The notes under the pieces are model-generated. The model saw only the letters and a program-made list of their open reading frames with translations, was not told the DNA's origin and did not search any database. From positions 806,001 to 870,000 of the forward strand of contig NZ_CP065230.1 in the NCBI RefSeq assembly GCF_015767635.1: a stretch of 64,000 nucleotides of DNA, written 5' to 3'. The stretch comes from Halomonas sp. A40-4 (GTDB lineage: Bacteria > Pseudomonadota > Gammaproteobacteria > Pseudomonadales > Halomonadaceae). Numbering within the stretch: position 1 is the stretch's first letter; each line of letters begins with the position of its first letter. The translations under genes were made by a program, and so were the position numbers. Below, piece by piece: positions 1-7,520 of this stretch.

Positions 1-864
1 CAGCCAAGTCATGGCATCGGGCACTTCGCTGAATAGCAGATAGCCCCAAAAGCTGGCGAAGATGAGGTAGGCGTAATCAAAAGTGCCGATCAACGCCGAA
101 GGGGCGATTTGATAAGCCCTTGCCACCCCGGTATTCACAATGATCAGCAGTAGCGCGTAGGCGCCGATGATCGTTAGTGTTATGGCGTCTAGCGGTTGCC
201 AACCGGCAAACAGAAAGGGCGCACGTTCAGCAAGCGATGCTGTGCTGTTGATTGCGACCAACACGCTGAAGAGTGTGCCTGCTACCAGGAAGGCTAGATT
301 TAAGCCCAGGGTGAGAAGTAAGGGATGCTCTCTTTGGCAGTGGTGGCGAGTGACCAGCATGGCTAGCGCATAAAAGAGGGCGGCAAGCACGGGTAGCAGT
401 GCGGCAGGTGTGAAGGCGTCGCCGCCAGGCCGCAACACCACCACCACACCAAGGAAACCGCAGAGTATGCCCAGCCAAGCCTGGCGTGAAAGATGCTCGC
501 CCGCCCCAAAAGCAGCCAGCACGGCAATAAACAGCGGCGTGGTGTAAATAGCGACCGCTGCCACTGAGAGTGGAATCAGCGGCAGTGCTGCGTAGTAGGC
601 GATCCACATCAGTAACAGAAGCAGGCTTCTTATCGCCACCCAGCGGCGTGATTTTACCTTGGGGCGGGGGCCTGAATGGCCAATGATCAATCCAAAGAGT
701 AACGACAGCGATAGTGCTGAGGCGATGACATAGAGTTGCCATAGCGACATACTGGCACTTAGATACTTAACCAGGGCGTCGGTCAACGCCAGCAGAAAGA
801 CAGCCCCAATGATAAGGCTTATGCCCTGTAGGATATTATCTTGTGGTTCAGCGGTGACCTTCAT
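1..864 (-). CDS. EamA/DMT-family transporter (partial, 3' end outside window)
   Basis: An integral inner-membrane transporter of the drug/metabolite superfamily, substrate unknown. From the ATG at 864 the minus strand reads as successive hydrophobic helices (for example ISLIIGAVFLLALTDALVKY and SLLLLLMWIAYYAALPL) in the usual two-EamA-repeat pattern. The second repeat is entered (about residues 150-288) and the frame is open to base 1, so the C-terminus lies outside. It is divergent from the LysR gene at 958 with 93 bp between the starts, the common arrangement in which the LysR protein controls the exporter. Export of a small metabolite or amino acid is inference. Confidence 0.85.
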   Translation of the reverse strand, partial: MKVTAEPQDNILQGISLIIGAVFLLALTDALVKYLSASMSLWQLYVIASALSLSLLFGLIIGHSGPRPKVKSRRWVAIRSLLLLLMWIAYYAALPLIPLSVAAVAIYTTPLFIAVLAAFGAGEHLSRQAWLGILCGFLGVVVVLRPGGDAFTPAALLPVLAALFYALAMLVTRHHCQREHPLLLTLGLNLAFLVAGTLFSVLVAINSTASLAERAPFLFAGWQPLDAITLTIIGAYALLLIIVNTGVARAYQIAPSALIGTFDYAYLIFASFWGYLLFSEVPDAMTWL

Positions 865-957
865 TGCAGCGTTCCAGGTATGAATTCCGCTCTAGAATGC
901 CGCTGCCTCTAGCCGTGCTTCAAACGACTTCTGCGTCACAATGTATGAGCTCAGATT

Positions 958-1866
958 ATGGATAACGTCATCAAGTCTCTTCCGCCGCTGGCGACGCTGC
1001 GCCCCTTTGAGGCTGCCGCCAGGCTTGAAAGTTTTTCGCGCGCGGCCGATGAGCTACACCTTACTCAGGCGGCTATCAGCCGACAGATCCGTGCGCTGGA
1101 GGAAGACCTTGGCGTGATGCTTTTCGAGCGCCGTCATCGCCGTGTGTTTCTTACCAGCGAGGGGCGCGAGTTTGGCCGTACGGTCTCCCAGGCGCTGGAG
1201 AGTATTGCTATGGGAGCTCAGGGGCTGCGTGGCGATCCGGATGATAAGCGCGTCGTATTGTTCTGCCAGTTATGCGAAGCGTTCTATTGGCTGATGCCAC
1301 AGCTGGCGGACTTCAATCGACGCTATCCTGACATTGAGATACAGCTGGCGACCTCGACACGGCCGATTACCGAATTTAGTGGCCGCTTCGACATTGCGCT
1401 GCAAACCAACGGACGACCCAGCGGGAGCCATCGTGTGGTGTTTACCGCCAAGGACGAGATATTTCCGGTCTGCAGCCCTGCTTACCTGAAAGGGGCCGCT
1501 ACGCCGTTGAGTCTCACTGCGTTGCTGAACCAGCGGCTACTGCACCACCACGCTGAACCGCCGGACTGGCTGGAGTGGGATGATTGGTTTCGTGCCATGG
1601 GGCACTTTGAGTTTTCATCAGCGGAGAGCACTGTGTTCGATAGCTATCCACTGTTACTGCAAGCGGCTGTCGCGGGGCACGGTATCGCCTTGGGTTGGCG
1701 GCGCACAACGCAACGCTTAATTGAAAATGGCGAACTGATCCGCCCGGTGACAGAGAGCTTGCACCAGCACGATGCCATCGCCTTATACACTCGCCAGGGC
1801 GCACCTCAACGCCAAGGCAGCGAAGCATTACTTGGTTGGCTGCGAGAGGTGTTGAGTCATGAGTGA
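958..1866 (+). CDS. LysR-family transcriptional regulator (GcvA-like)
   Basis: A DNA-binding regulator of 302 residues, a normal LysR length. The N-terminal winged helix-turn-helix is clear (LRPFEAAARLESFSRAADEL, then TQAAISRQIRALEEDLGVMLF at about residues 37-57). The effector-binding domain follows from about residue 90. The phrasing resembles the GcvA subgroup. It is transcribed divergently from the EamA transporter and is its likely regulator. The effector cannot be read from the sequence. Confidence 0.9.
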   Translation: MDNVIKSLPPLATLRPFEAAARLESFSRAADELHLTQAAISRQIRALEEDLGVMLFERRHRRVFLTSEGREFGRTVSQALESIAMGAQGLRGDPDDKRVVLFCQLCEAFYWLMPQLADFNRRYPDIEIQLATSTRPITEFSGRFDIALQTNGRPSGSHRVVFTAKDEIFPVCSPAYLKGAATPLSLTALLNQRLLHHHAEPPDWLEWDDWFRAMGHFEFSSAESTVFDSYPLLLQAAVAGHGIALGWRRTTQRLIENGELIRPVTESLHQHDAIALYTRQGAPQRQGSEALLGWLREVLSHE

Positions 1867-1895
1867 TAATAGGGCTTGTTCGACGCAATAGCTGT

Positions 1896-2048
1896 TCAAA
1901 AACTGCCGTCCGGCAAAGAGCCTCCGTCTCGATCCCGGCTGATCTCAGAATCAGCTTCGCCGTTTTCGATATTGCGGAGGGTGCTGCGAGTGATGCCTGC
2001 ACGTTTCGATAGTTCGATAGCCGTCAATTTGAGTAATTTAAGGCCCAT
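1896..2048 (-). pseudogene. XRE/HipB-type helix-turn-helix fragment (50 aa)
   Basis: Reading from ATG at 2048 gives 50 codons whose first 35 residues match the core of an XRE helix-turn-helix (LTAIELSKRAGITRSTLRNI, then ENGEADSEIS). After that the sequence degenerates into unrelated residues before the stop at 1896. A whole XRE domain needs about 55-65 residues, so this looks like the 5' half of a regulator or antitoxin gene that lost its 3' part. An in-frame TAA lies just upstream, so no longer form exists. It is convergent with the LysR gene ending at 1866. Confidence 0.5.
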
Positions 2049-2067
2049 GAGAGTTTTTGTGGGCCTT
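2040..2067. repeat. 8-bp inverted repeat at the start of the HTH fragment
   Basis: AAGGCCCA (2040-2047) and TGGGCCTT (2060-2067) are perfect complements with a 12-nt spacer. The left arm overlaps the start codon of the HTH fragment. It may be an autoregulatory site of the former regulator or a weak stem-loop; there is no clean T-run. Confidence 0.35.
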
Positions 2068-2132
2068 TAAATGCTCACTGTGGGTCAGGCTGGGCAAGAT
2101 CGTGAGTATTTAATACCTGAAACAACGGCTTT

Positions 2133-2919
2133 TTACTCTTCATTCGGGCAACTAGCTGCCCGAATGAAGGTCGTTGGAGACTGACCAAGCACCTTGCGAA
2201 ACATGCTGGAGAAAGCGGCTGGGCTGTCGTAGCCGAGCTCCAGTGCGGTTCGTGTAACGGAGCTGCCGGAGAGCAGTCTGGGAATTGCTGCCATCAGGCA
2301 GGCCTGTTGGCGCCATACGCCAAAGGAGAGTCCAGTCTGCTGACGGAACAGGCGATTGAAGGTGCGCTGACTGCAATGTAAATGCCGCGCCCACTTCTCC
2401 GTAAGGGTGTGAATGCTCGGCTGGCCGAGAAACTCTCTGCACAGGCGGGCGAGGGGAGGGTCATGGGGCAGGGGCACAAACAGTGGCAGGGCCTGAGCCT
2501 GTTCCAGTTTCGTATAGGAGTAGTTGCGCCAGGGCACCGTCGCGGCCGTTTTCCTTATAGAGCGCGGGGATGTGGGCGGAAGCCAGCAGCAGGTGATGCA
2601 GTAGAGGTGTCACGACTAGCACCTCGCAGTTGGGCGACGTACGTGGTGCGACGTGAGGCTCGATATACAAGCTTCGGGTGCTCACCTCGTTCATGCGCAC
2701 TTGGTGCCGCTTGCCCTCCGGCAGCCAGACGCCGCTGAACGGTGGCACCATCCAGGTGCCGTCATCCGTGTTGACTTCCATCACGCCTGTCATGCCATAG
2801 AGAAACTGGGCACGGCGATGGGTATGAAAGTCGAGCAGTGTGCCGGGGCTATAATCAGTGCCGATGGCTACTAGGGGCCGTGCTACATGGTCTACGTCTG
2901 ACAGGGGAATATTGAGCAT
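2133..2919 (-). pseudogene. AraC-family regulator interrupted by a frameshift
   Basis: Two overlapping frames together make one AraC regulator. The upstream frame, from ATG 2919, encodes the cupin-type sensor domain (FHTHRRAQFLYGMTGVMEV and so on). The downstream frame, to 2133, encodes the two helix-turn-helix motifs (HLHCSQRTFNRLFRQQTGLS; LELGYDSPAAFSSMFRKVLG). Continuity is lost near 2508-2510, where the coding strand reads GAAACTGG. Removing one A would restore an uninterrupted protein of about 260 residues. The extra base lies in an A-run, so either a real lesion or a base-calling error is possible. It is divergent from the TauE/SafE gene. A longer start at 2958 (TTG) exists but lacks a better ribosome site. 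Confidence 0.8.
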
Positions 2920-3025
2920 TGTCGTCAACTTGGCCGAAACACAATGATTATTGTCCAAATGGCGAATGTCGGCCAGCCCTCACCGGAATACCGTTCCTCC
3001 TGTTGAGTTCATCAGGAGAGTGCCG

Positions 3026-3835
3026 GTGTATAGCGTATTGCTACTTTGTGGCGGGGTGGCGGGAGTGACCACCGTGTTGTTCGGTTTCGGTGGTGGGTTT
3101 GTGGTAGTTCCTTTGCTGTATACCCTGCTGATTTCCGTCCATGGGCCGGATAGTGGTATCGGTCAGGCGGCCATGCATATCGCGGTGGCCACTTCGACCG
3201 CGCTGATGGTGTTTGCTGCTTCCCTGTCGACATGGCGCCACCATCTAAGGCAAACCGTGCAATGGCACCTGGTGCGGCCGCTGGTGGGCTATATCGCCAT
3301 GGGGGCCGTGCTTGGCGCGGCGGCTGCCGTGTCGTTAAGTGGGGGTTGGGTGCGCTGGGCCTTTATCGGCTATCTGGGCATCACGATTATGGATGCTGTG
3401 CTTAGACCCGGTTTTCTGCATCAGGCGGAGAGTGATGTGCGTCCTATGGGGTGTGGAGTAACGGCAGTGACGGGGACATTGATTGGTGCGGTGGCCGCCT
3501 TGCTGGGCGTGGGTGGCAGCGTAATGACAGTCCCGCTCATGCGCCGTAGAGGCGCAAGTATGACGGCAGCTACTGCCATGGCCAATCCATTATCGTTGCC
3601 CATGGCGGTAAGTGGCACCGCGACGTATGTGCTGCTGTCTGCAAATCACCCAGCGTTGGGGGAGTGGTATGCCGGTTATGTGGAGCTGCGCGTGTTGCTG
3701 GTGCTCGCGATAGGCTCATGGGTCGGTATTCGACTGGCGTCGATATGGATCGGGCGCATTCCTGATCATATCCATGCCGGGGTGTACCTGCTATTGCTAA
3801 CGATGGTACTGGCAGTGATGGTTTTTGTGCGTTGA
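3026..3835 (+). CDS. TauE/SafE-family (DUF81) membrane permease
   Basis: An inner-membrane anion/sulfite-exporter family protein of about 269 residues with 7-8 predicted helices. The two family repeats begin with glycine-rich motifs (VAGVTTVLFGFGGGFVVVPL near the start; VAALLGVGGSVMTVPLM near residue 160). I prefer the GTG at 3026 because AGGAG at 3013-3017 lies 8 nt upstream and the family start falls there. The frame is open back to 2951, but that would overlap the upstream region of the AraC gene. The substrate is unknown; organosulfonate, sulfite or another organic anion are all possible for this family. The disrupted AraC gene is its probable regulator. Confidence 0.85.
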   Translation: MYSVLLLCGGVAGVTTVLFGFGGGFVVVPLLYTLLISVHGPDSGIGQAAMHIAVATSTALMVFAASLSTWRHHLRQTVQWHLVRPLVGYIAMGAVLGAAAAVSLSGGWVRWAFIGYLGITIMDAVLRPGFLHQAESDVRPMGCGVTAVTGTLIGAVAALLGVGGSVMTVPLMRRRGASMTAATAMANPLSLPMAVSGTATYVLLSANHPALGEWYAGYVELRVLLVLAIGSWVGIRLASIWIGRIPDHIHAGVYLLLLTMVLAVMVFVR

Positions 3836-4021
3836 AGTGTCCACTTTTATTTGGCAGGATCATGATAATATTAAGCTGTATAAATAATCAGTTATTTGGT
3901 AAGGTTTACTTAATCTCTGATAACAGGCGTGCTTTGGTAGGCAAAGGTGAATATTGCTGCATTGAGTGATGCTTGCTTTGGAGATGCATGGGGCTTGATG
4001 TAAACCTGGGAGCCAACACTC

Positions 4022-5011
4022 ATGAATGACCAGCAAATACAGATATTTACCAGTGAAGATGGGCAAGCACACCTGGAGGTGACCCTGGAGCAAGAGACCG
4101 TTTGGTTGAGCCAGGCGCAGATGGCCGAGCTTTTTAGCACCAAGCGCCCAGCAATTACCAAACACTTGAGTAATATTTATAAGAGCGGTGAACTGGATGA
4201 AGACAGCACATGTTCCATTTTGGAACATATGGCTGAGCATGGGCAGAGATATCGCACCAAACACTACAATCTTGATGCAATTATTTCGGTGGGGTATCGG
4301 GTTAGCTCCAAGCGTGCCACCCAGTTCCGCAAGTGGGCCACGCAAGTATTAAAAGACCATTTAGTTCAAGGCTATACCCTGAATCAGCGCCGCTTAACCG
4401 AGCGTGGCATAGAGTTTGAGCAGGCTCTAACGCTACTCAGCCGAACCTTGACCAACCATGGTCTGGTTTCAACAGAAGGAAAAGCGGTTGCTCGCGTGAT
4501 TAGCGATTACGCGCGTTCCTGGAGTCTGCTACAAGGCTATGATGAACAGCAATTAACCGAGCTAAACATCAAGCAGCCCGGTATGCACTCGCTGGAGTTG
4601 GACGAAGCCTTGAGAGCCATTGGGGAGTTGAAGCAAACCTTGATCGCCAAAGGCGAGGCAACCGAACTGTTTGGGCAGGTGCGGGGCGATGGTTTGACGT
4701 CGGCTTTGGCCACCATCGAGCAAGGTTTTGGAGACGAACTGTTTTACCCCAACGTGGCCACCCGAGCGGCGCATCTGCTTTACTTTGTGGTTAAAAATCA
4801 TCCATTGGCCGATGGAAATAAGCGCTGTGGCTCGTTTCTGTTTCTATGGTACCTGCGCCGCAATGCATCGTTATTGGCTCGACCCGTTGAGCAACTGATC
4901 AACGACAACACCTTGGTGGCGCTAGCGTTGTTAGTGGCTGAAAGCCTGCCCGATCAGAAAACGCTGATGATACGGTTGATAGAGCATTTTATACTGTTGA
5001 AAGAAAGCTGA
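4022..5011 (+). CDS. RhuM-family protein with C-terminal Fic/Doc domain
   Basis: A 329-residue two-domain protein. The N-terminal half (about residues 5-130) is RhuM-like (VWLSQAQMAELFSTKRPAIT, then YNLDAIISVGYRVSSKRATQ FRKWA), a domain often found in mobile or virulence-associated loci. The C-terminal half (about 200-325) is Fic/Doc with the catalytic loop HPLADGNKR, close to the Doc consensus HxFxDxNKR. Fic enzymes transfer AMP or other phosphate-containing groups to target proteins, and Doc phosphorylates EF-Tu. There is no Phd-like antitoxin beside it, so a solitary toxin or self-regulated enzyme is possible. The flanking DNA is relatively AT-rich, which is compatible with transfer. Confidence 0.88.
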   Translation: MNDQQIQIFTSEDGQAHLEVTLEQETVWLSQAQMAELFSTKRPAITKHLSNIYKSGELDEDSTCSILEHMAEHGQRYRTKHYNLDAIISVGYRVSSKRATQFRKWATQVLKDHLVQGYTLNQRRLTERGIEFEQALTLLSRTLTNHGLVSTEGKAVARVISDYARSWSLLQGYDEQQLTELNIKQPGMHSLELDEALRAIGELKQTLIAKGEATELFGQVRGDGLTSALATIEQGFGDELFYPNVATRAAHLLYFVVKNHPLADGNKRCGSFLFLWYLRRNASLLARPVEQLINDNTLVALALLVAESLPDQKTLMIRLIEHFILLKES

Positions 5012-5022
5012 TCACCGAGCCA

Positions 5023-5550
5023 TTACGGCTGAGGAGAGTTCTTTGCGGGCTCTGTCTCCGGCTCGATCACGATTTCATGCGCAAGCCGCTCTTTTTCAAG
5101 CGCTGCCAAGGCAATTTGATAGCAGTCTTCGATATGACGGTTGCCCATCACCTACATGGCGGTGAAGCTGATGCTGCCTGCCACGGCACTGCCGATTAGC
5201 GGGACGAACTTCGTCACGCCTTTCGCGGCGACCTTGATGCCCATCTTGTTGAGCACCGTCACGATGAGTTTTTTGGTGATGTATTTCCCGGCCAGCTTGC
5301 TGCCGGTATTGGAAATGGCCGTCATCACAAAGAGCTTGGATTCGGTATCCAGGCTTTCGATTTGTTCAGGCGATAAGCCAAATTTTTCATTAATTTGGGG
5401 GATCAACCGCATCAAGATGGCCACGTCTGAGCCAAGATCCACCCCGGGGATGGGAATGATCGCCGCCCCGGCAGAAAGGCCTGAACTCCTTGTGACCATC
5501 GACTGGCACGACTGCTTGATGGCGTCGAGGTCTTCACGTGACTCGATCAT
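5023..5550 (-). pseudogene. Small membrane protein (DUF697-like?) with in-frame TAG; paralogue of the gene at 30138-30659
   Basis: From ATG 5550 the frame encodes 132 residues closely matching the intact paralogue at 30138-30659, including PGVDLGSDVAILMRLIPQIN and ISNTGSKLAGKYITKKLI. It then meets TAG at 5152-5154. The same frame continues for 42 more codons to TAA at 5023, still matching the paralogue (VMGNRHIEDCYQIALAALE). The paralogue has AAG (Lys) where this copy has TAG. The truncated product would lose its C-terminal tail but keep the glycine-rich membrane part, so it may retain partial function. The family resembles the C-terminal hydrophobic domain of YcjF/DUF697 and IRG GTPases, but that is a weak assignment. 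Confidence 0.75.
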
Positions 5551-5587
5551 GATGTGGTCCTCCTATTTGATGGGCGATGGGAAGCTT

Positions 5588-5884
5588 CTAGACGCCCTCG
5601 ATGCCATCCACGATAAAGACCCGATAGTCGGCCCCCTGGAAACGGTGCTGGCGGGCTTCCTGGTAGGCGGGGCTTTCATACCAGGCGCGGGCGGCGGCCA
5701 TATCGGGGAAGCGTAAAATCACCGCCCCTTCCATGGCGCTGCCTTCGAGCACTTTAAAATCGCCGTAGAACGCCAGCGGTTCAGGGTCGTGGCCTTCCCG
5801 GGCGGCTTTGGCCTTTTCGCTGTAGCGCTCCATTTCATCAGTGTCGTGGGTGTGTTCTTTGATCATCACCACATAGGCTGGCAT
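5588..5884 (-). CDS. DUF1330 family protein
   Basis: A 98-residue ferredoxin-fold (dimeric alpha-beta barrel) protein. The start MPAYVVMIKEHTHD, the core DPEPLAFYGDFKVLEG and the end AVILRFPDMAAARAWYES...QHRFQGADYRVFIVDG are typical of DUF1330. ATG 5884 has AAGGAAAG just upstream. Function is unknown; relatives are small cytosolic proteins near metabolic genes. It lies 38 bp downstream of the broken membrane gene in the same direction, so cotranscription is possible. Confidence 0.88.
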   Translation of the reverse strand: MPAYVVMIKEHTHDTDEMERYSEKAKAAREGHDPEPLAFYGDFKVLEGSAMEGAVILRFPDMAAARAWYESPAYQEARQHRFQGADYRVFIVDGIEGV

Positions 5885-5992
5885 AGGGCTTTCCTTCGGT
5901 ATCTGACATGGGAGTGCCAGAGCGGCTTGGGTCATGGCTCTGGCTACGTATAGGTCTGTTGATAATACCGTTTATCGGCAGGGTCAAGGTGA

Positions 5993-6514
5993 TTACGCTG
6001 TCGTTTGGCGCCACAGGTTTTTCAACGGACCGCCGACCGGGTCGCTTTCTGGCATCGCCGTGCTCGCCACGCGCGCTTGCGCTGCTTCCAGCTGTGCCGG
6101 GTCGCCGCGCTCTATCGCTGGCTGTTGGCCGGGCGGGTAGGCGCCTACCATGCAGAAATCATCATCCGCCTCGAGGCTTGCATGCCCAACCCCTGCGGGC
6201 AGCACCAGTACGTCGCCAGCGCAAAGCATCAGTTCGCGGCCGTTAGGGCCACCCAGTCGTGCTCGGGCTTGGCCGCGAAAGATGCCCAATACTTCGTGAG
6301 CGGTGGAGTGAAAGTGGTCAAAGTCATACAGGTGGTAGCGCCATGCCGGCGGCCAGCCGTGGCGCTTGAACATGGCTTCGAAGGTGGCGGCACACGCCTC
6401 TGGGTCACGAGTGTCGATAACATCCCGGTAGATCAACACTGGCAGTGAGGAGTTGGGGTAGCCGGTCGCGTCATCGCTGTCCAGATGGAGCGTTTCGGGT
6501 TGCTCGATACTCAT
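5993..6514 (-). CDS. Cupin-domain protein (YjlB-like)
   Basis: A soluble beta-barrel protein of about 173 residues. The cupin motifs are visible: HFHSTAHEVLGIFRGQARARLGG (first, metal-binding His/Glu) and GDVLVLPAGVGHASLEADDDF (second, His). The N-terminal YRDVID and HGWPPAWRYHLYDFDHFHS resemble the B. subtilis YjlB group. ATG 6514 is preferred over 6517 because AGGAGG lies only 2 nt before the latter. No substrate can be assigned. It is separated by 76 bp from the end of crtB and probably belongs to a different unit. Confidence 0.8.
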   Translation of the reverse strand: MSIEQPETLHLDSDDATGYPNSSLPVLIYRDVIDTRDPEACAATFEAMFKRHGWPPAWRYHLYDFDHFHSTAHEVLGIFRGQARARLGGPNGRELMLCAGDVLVLPAGVGHASLEADDDFCMVGAYPPGQQPAIERGDPAQLEAAQARVASTAMPESDPVGGPLKNLWRQTTA

Positions 6515-6590
6515 CATGGCCTCCTGTGTCGTGATGGGTGTCTCACAGCGTAGACGTTAGTGGCGCGATGGGTCAGCCTATTGCCACCGC

Positions 6591-7520
6591 TCAGTCGCCC
6601 GGTCGCTGCCAGAGACCGCTAGACCTTGGCGCTGGCCTTTGCCAGCGGGATGCCATCGCGTGAGCGAATCCCAGACCCAGCAGGCGCGCTTTGTCCGCCT
6701 TGCTGGTCGAGATGCGCGCGTCCCAGGCCCGAGCACCGTGCGTTTTCACCTTGACCCCGATTTCCCGATAGACGCCGTGGGCGGTGCCGATGGCCCAGGC
6801 GCAGCGAGGCGGCAAGGCCGTCAATCCACCACGGGCGGCGTCATAGTAGGGTTCCGCCAAGTCGATCAGTTGTCGGGCCAGGCCTGCCAGGGCCTCACGA
6901 TGCCTTGGCGCGGTCATCTCCTGGCGGGGAATGCCGGCTTCTTCCAGCCACTGGGCCGGCAGATAGAAGCGACCGATCTGTGCATCCTCGATGATATCCC
7001 GGGCGATATTGGTCAGTTGAAAGGCCATCCCCAGGTCGCAGGCGCGATCCAGGGTCGCCTCATCCTTCGCACCCATGATCCAGGCCATCATGATGCCCAC
7101 CACGCCGGCCACGTGATAGCAGTAGTCCAGGGTATCGTCGATGGTGACATAGCGCCGCTGCTCCACGTCCATGGCGAAGCCGTCCAGGTGAGCCAGGGGA
7201 TAGCGCTCGGGGATCCCGTGGTCGAGCGCCACCTCCTGAAAGGCGGCGAAGGCCGGGCTTTGCATGGGCTCCCCGGCATAGGCGCGACGCGTCAGGTGTC
7301 GCAGCTCGTTCAAGCGCGTCTCGCTGCTTTCGCCCGTGGTTTCCTGAGCACGAAAGCCCAACTGCTGGTCGTCGATCACGTCGTCGCAGTGGCGGCACCA
7401 GGCATAAAGCATCAGGGCGCTGCGCCGAGTGGCCGGATCGAACAGCTTTGCTGCAGTGGCAAAACTCTTGGAGCCCACGGCGATGGTCTGTGCGGCATGC
7501 TGTCCTAGCTTATCGGTCAT
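6591..7520 (-). CDS. crtB: Phytoene synthase CrtB
   Basis: Condenses two geranylgeranyl-diphosphate molecules to phytoene, the first committed carotenoid step. The 309-residue protein has the squalene/phytoene synthase aspartate-rich motif DDVID (about residue 46) and the second motif in MAFQLTNIARDIIEDAQIGR (about 165-185), with FYLPAQWLEEAGI following as in bacterial CrtB. Its start overlaps the end of crtI by 11 bp, so the two are translationally coupled. It is the last gene of the crt operon. G+C is high, as in crtI, crtY and fni. Confidence 0.96.
   Translation of the reverse strand: MTDKLGQHAAQTIAVGSKSFATAAKLFDPATRRSALMLYAWCRHCDDVIDDQQLGFRAQETTGESSETRLNELRHLTRRAYAGEPMQSPAFAAFQEVALDHGIPERYPLAHLDGFAMDVEQRRYVTIDDTLDYCYHVAGVVGIMMAWIMGAKDEATLDRACDLGMAFQLTNIARDIIEDAQIGRFYLPAQWLEEAGIPRQEMTAPRHREALAGLARQLIDLAEPYYDAARGGLTALPPRCAWAIGTAHGVYREIGVKVKTHGARAWDARISTSKADKARLLGLGFAHAMASRWQRPAPRSSGLWQRPGD

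Noticed and set aside
5141-5716. 191-codon plus-strand frame across the small membrane pseudogene and DUF1330
   Set aside because: It spans two minus-strand genes and the intergenic gap; the minus-strand paralogue evidence is decisive.
6639-7508. 289-codon plus-strand open frame opposite crtB
   Set aside because: Shadow of crtB, no ribosome site and no recognisable domain.
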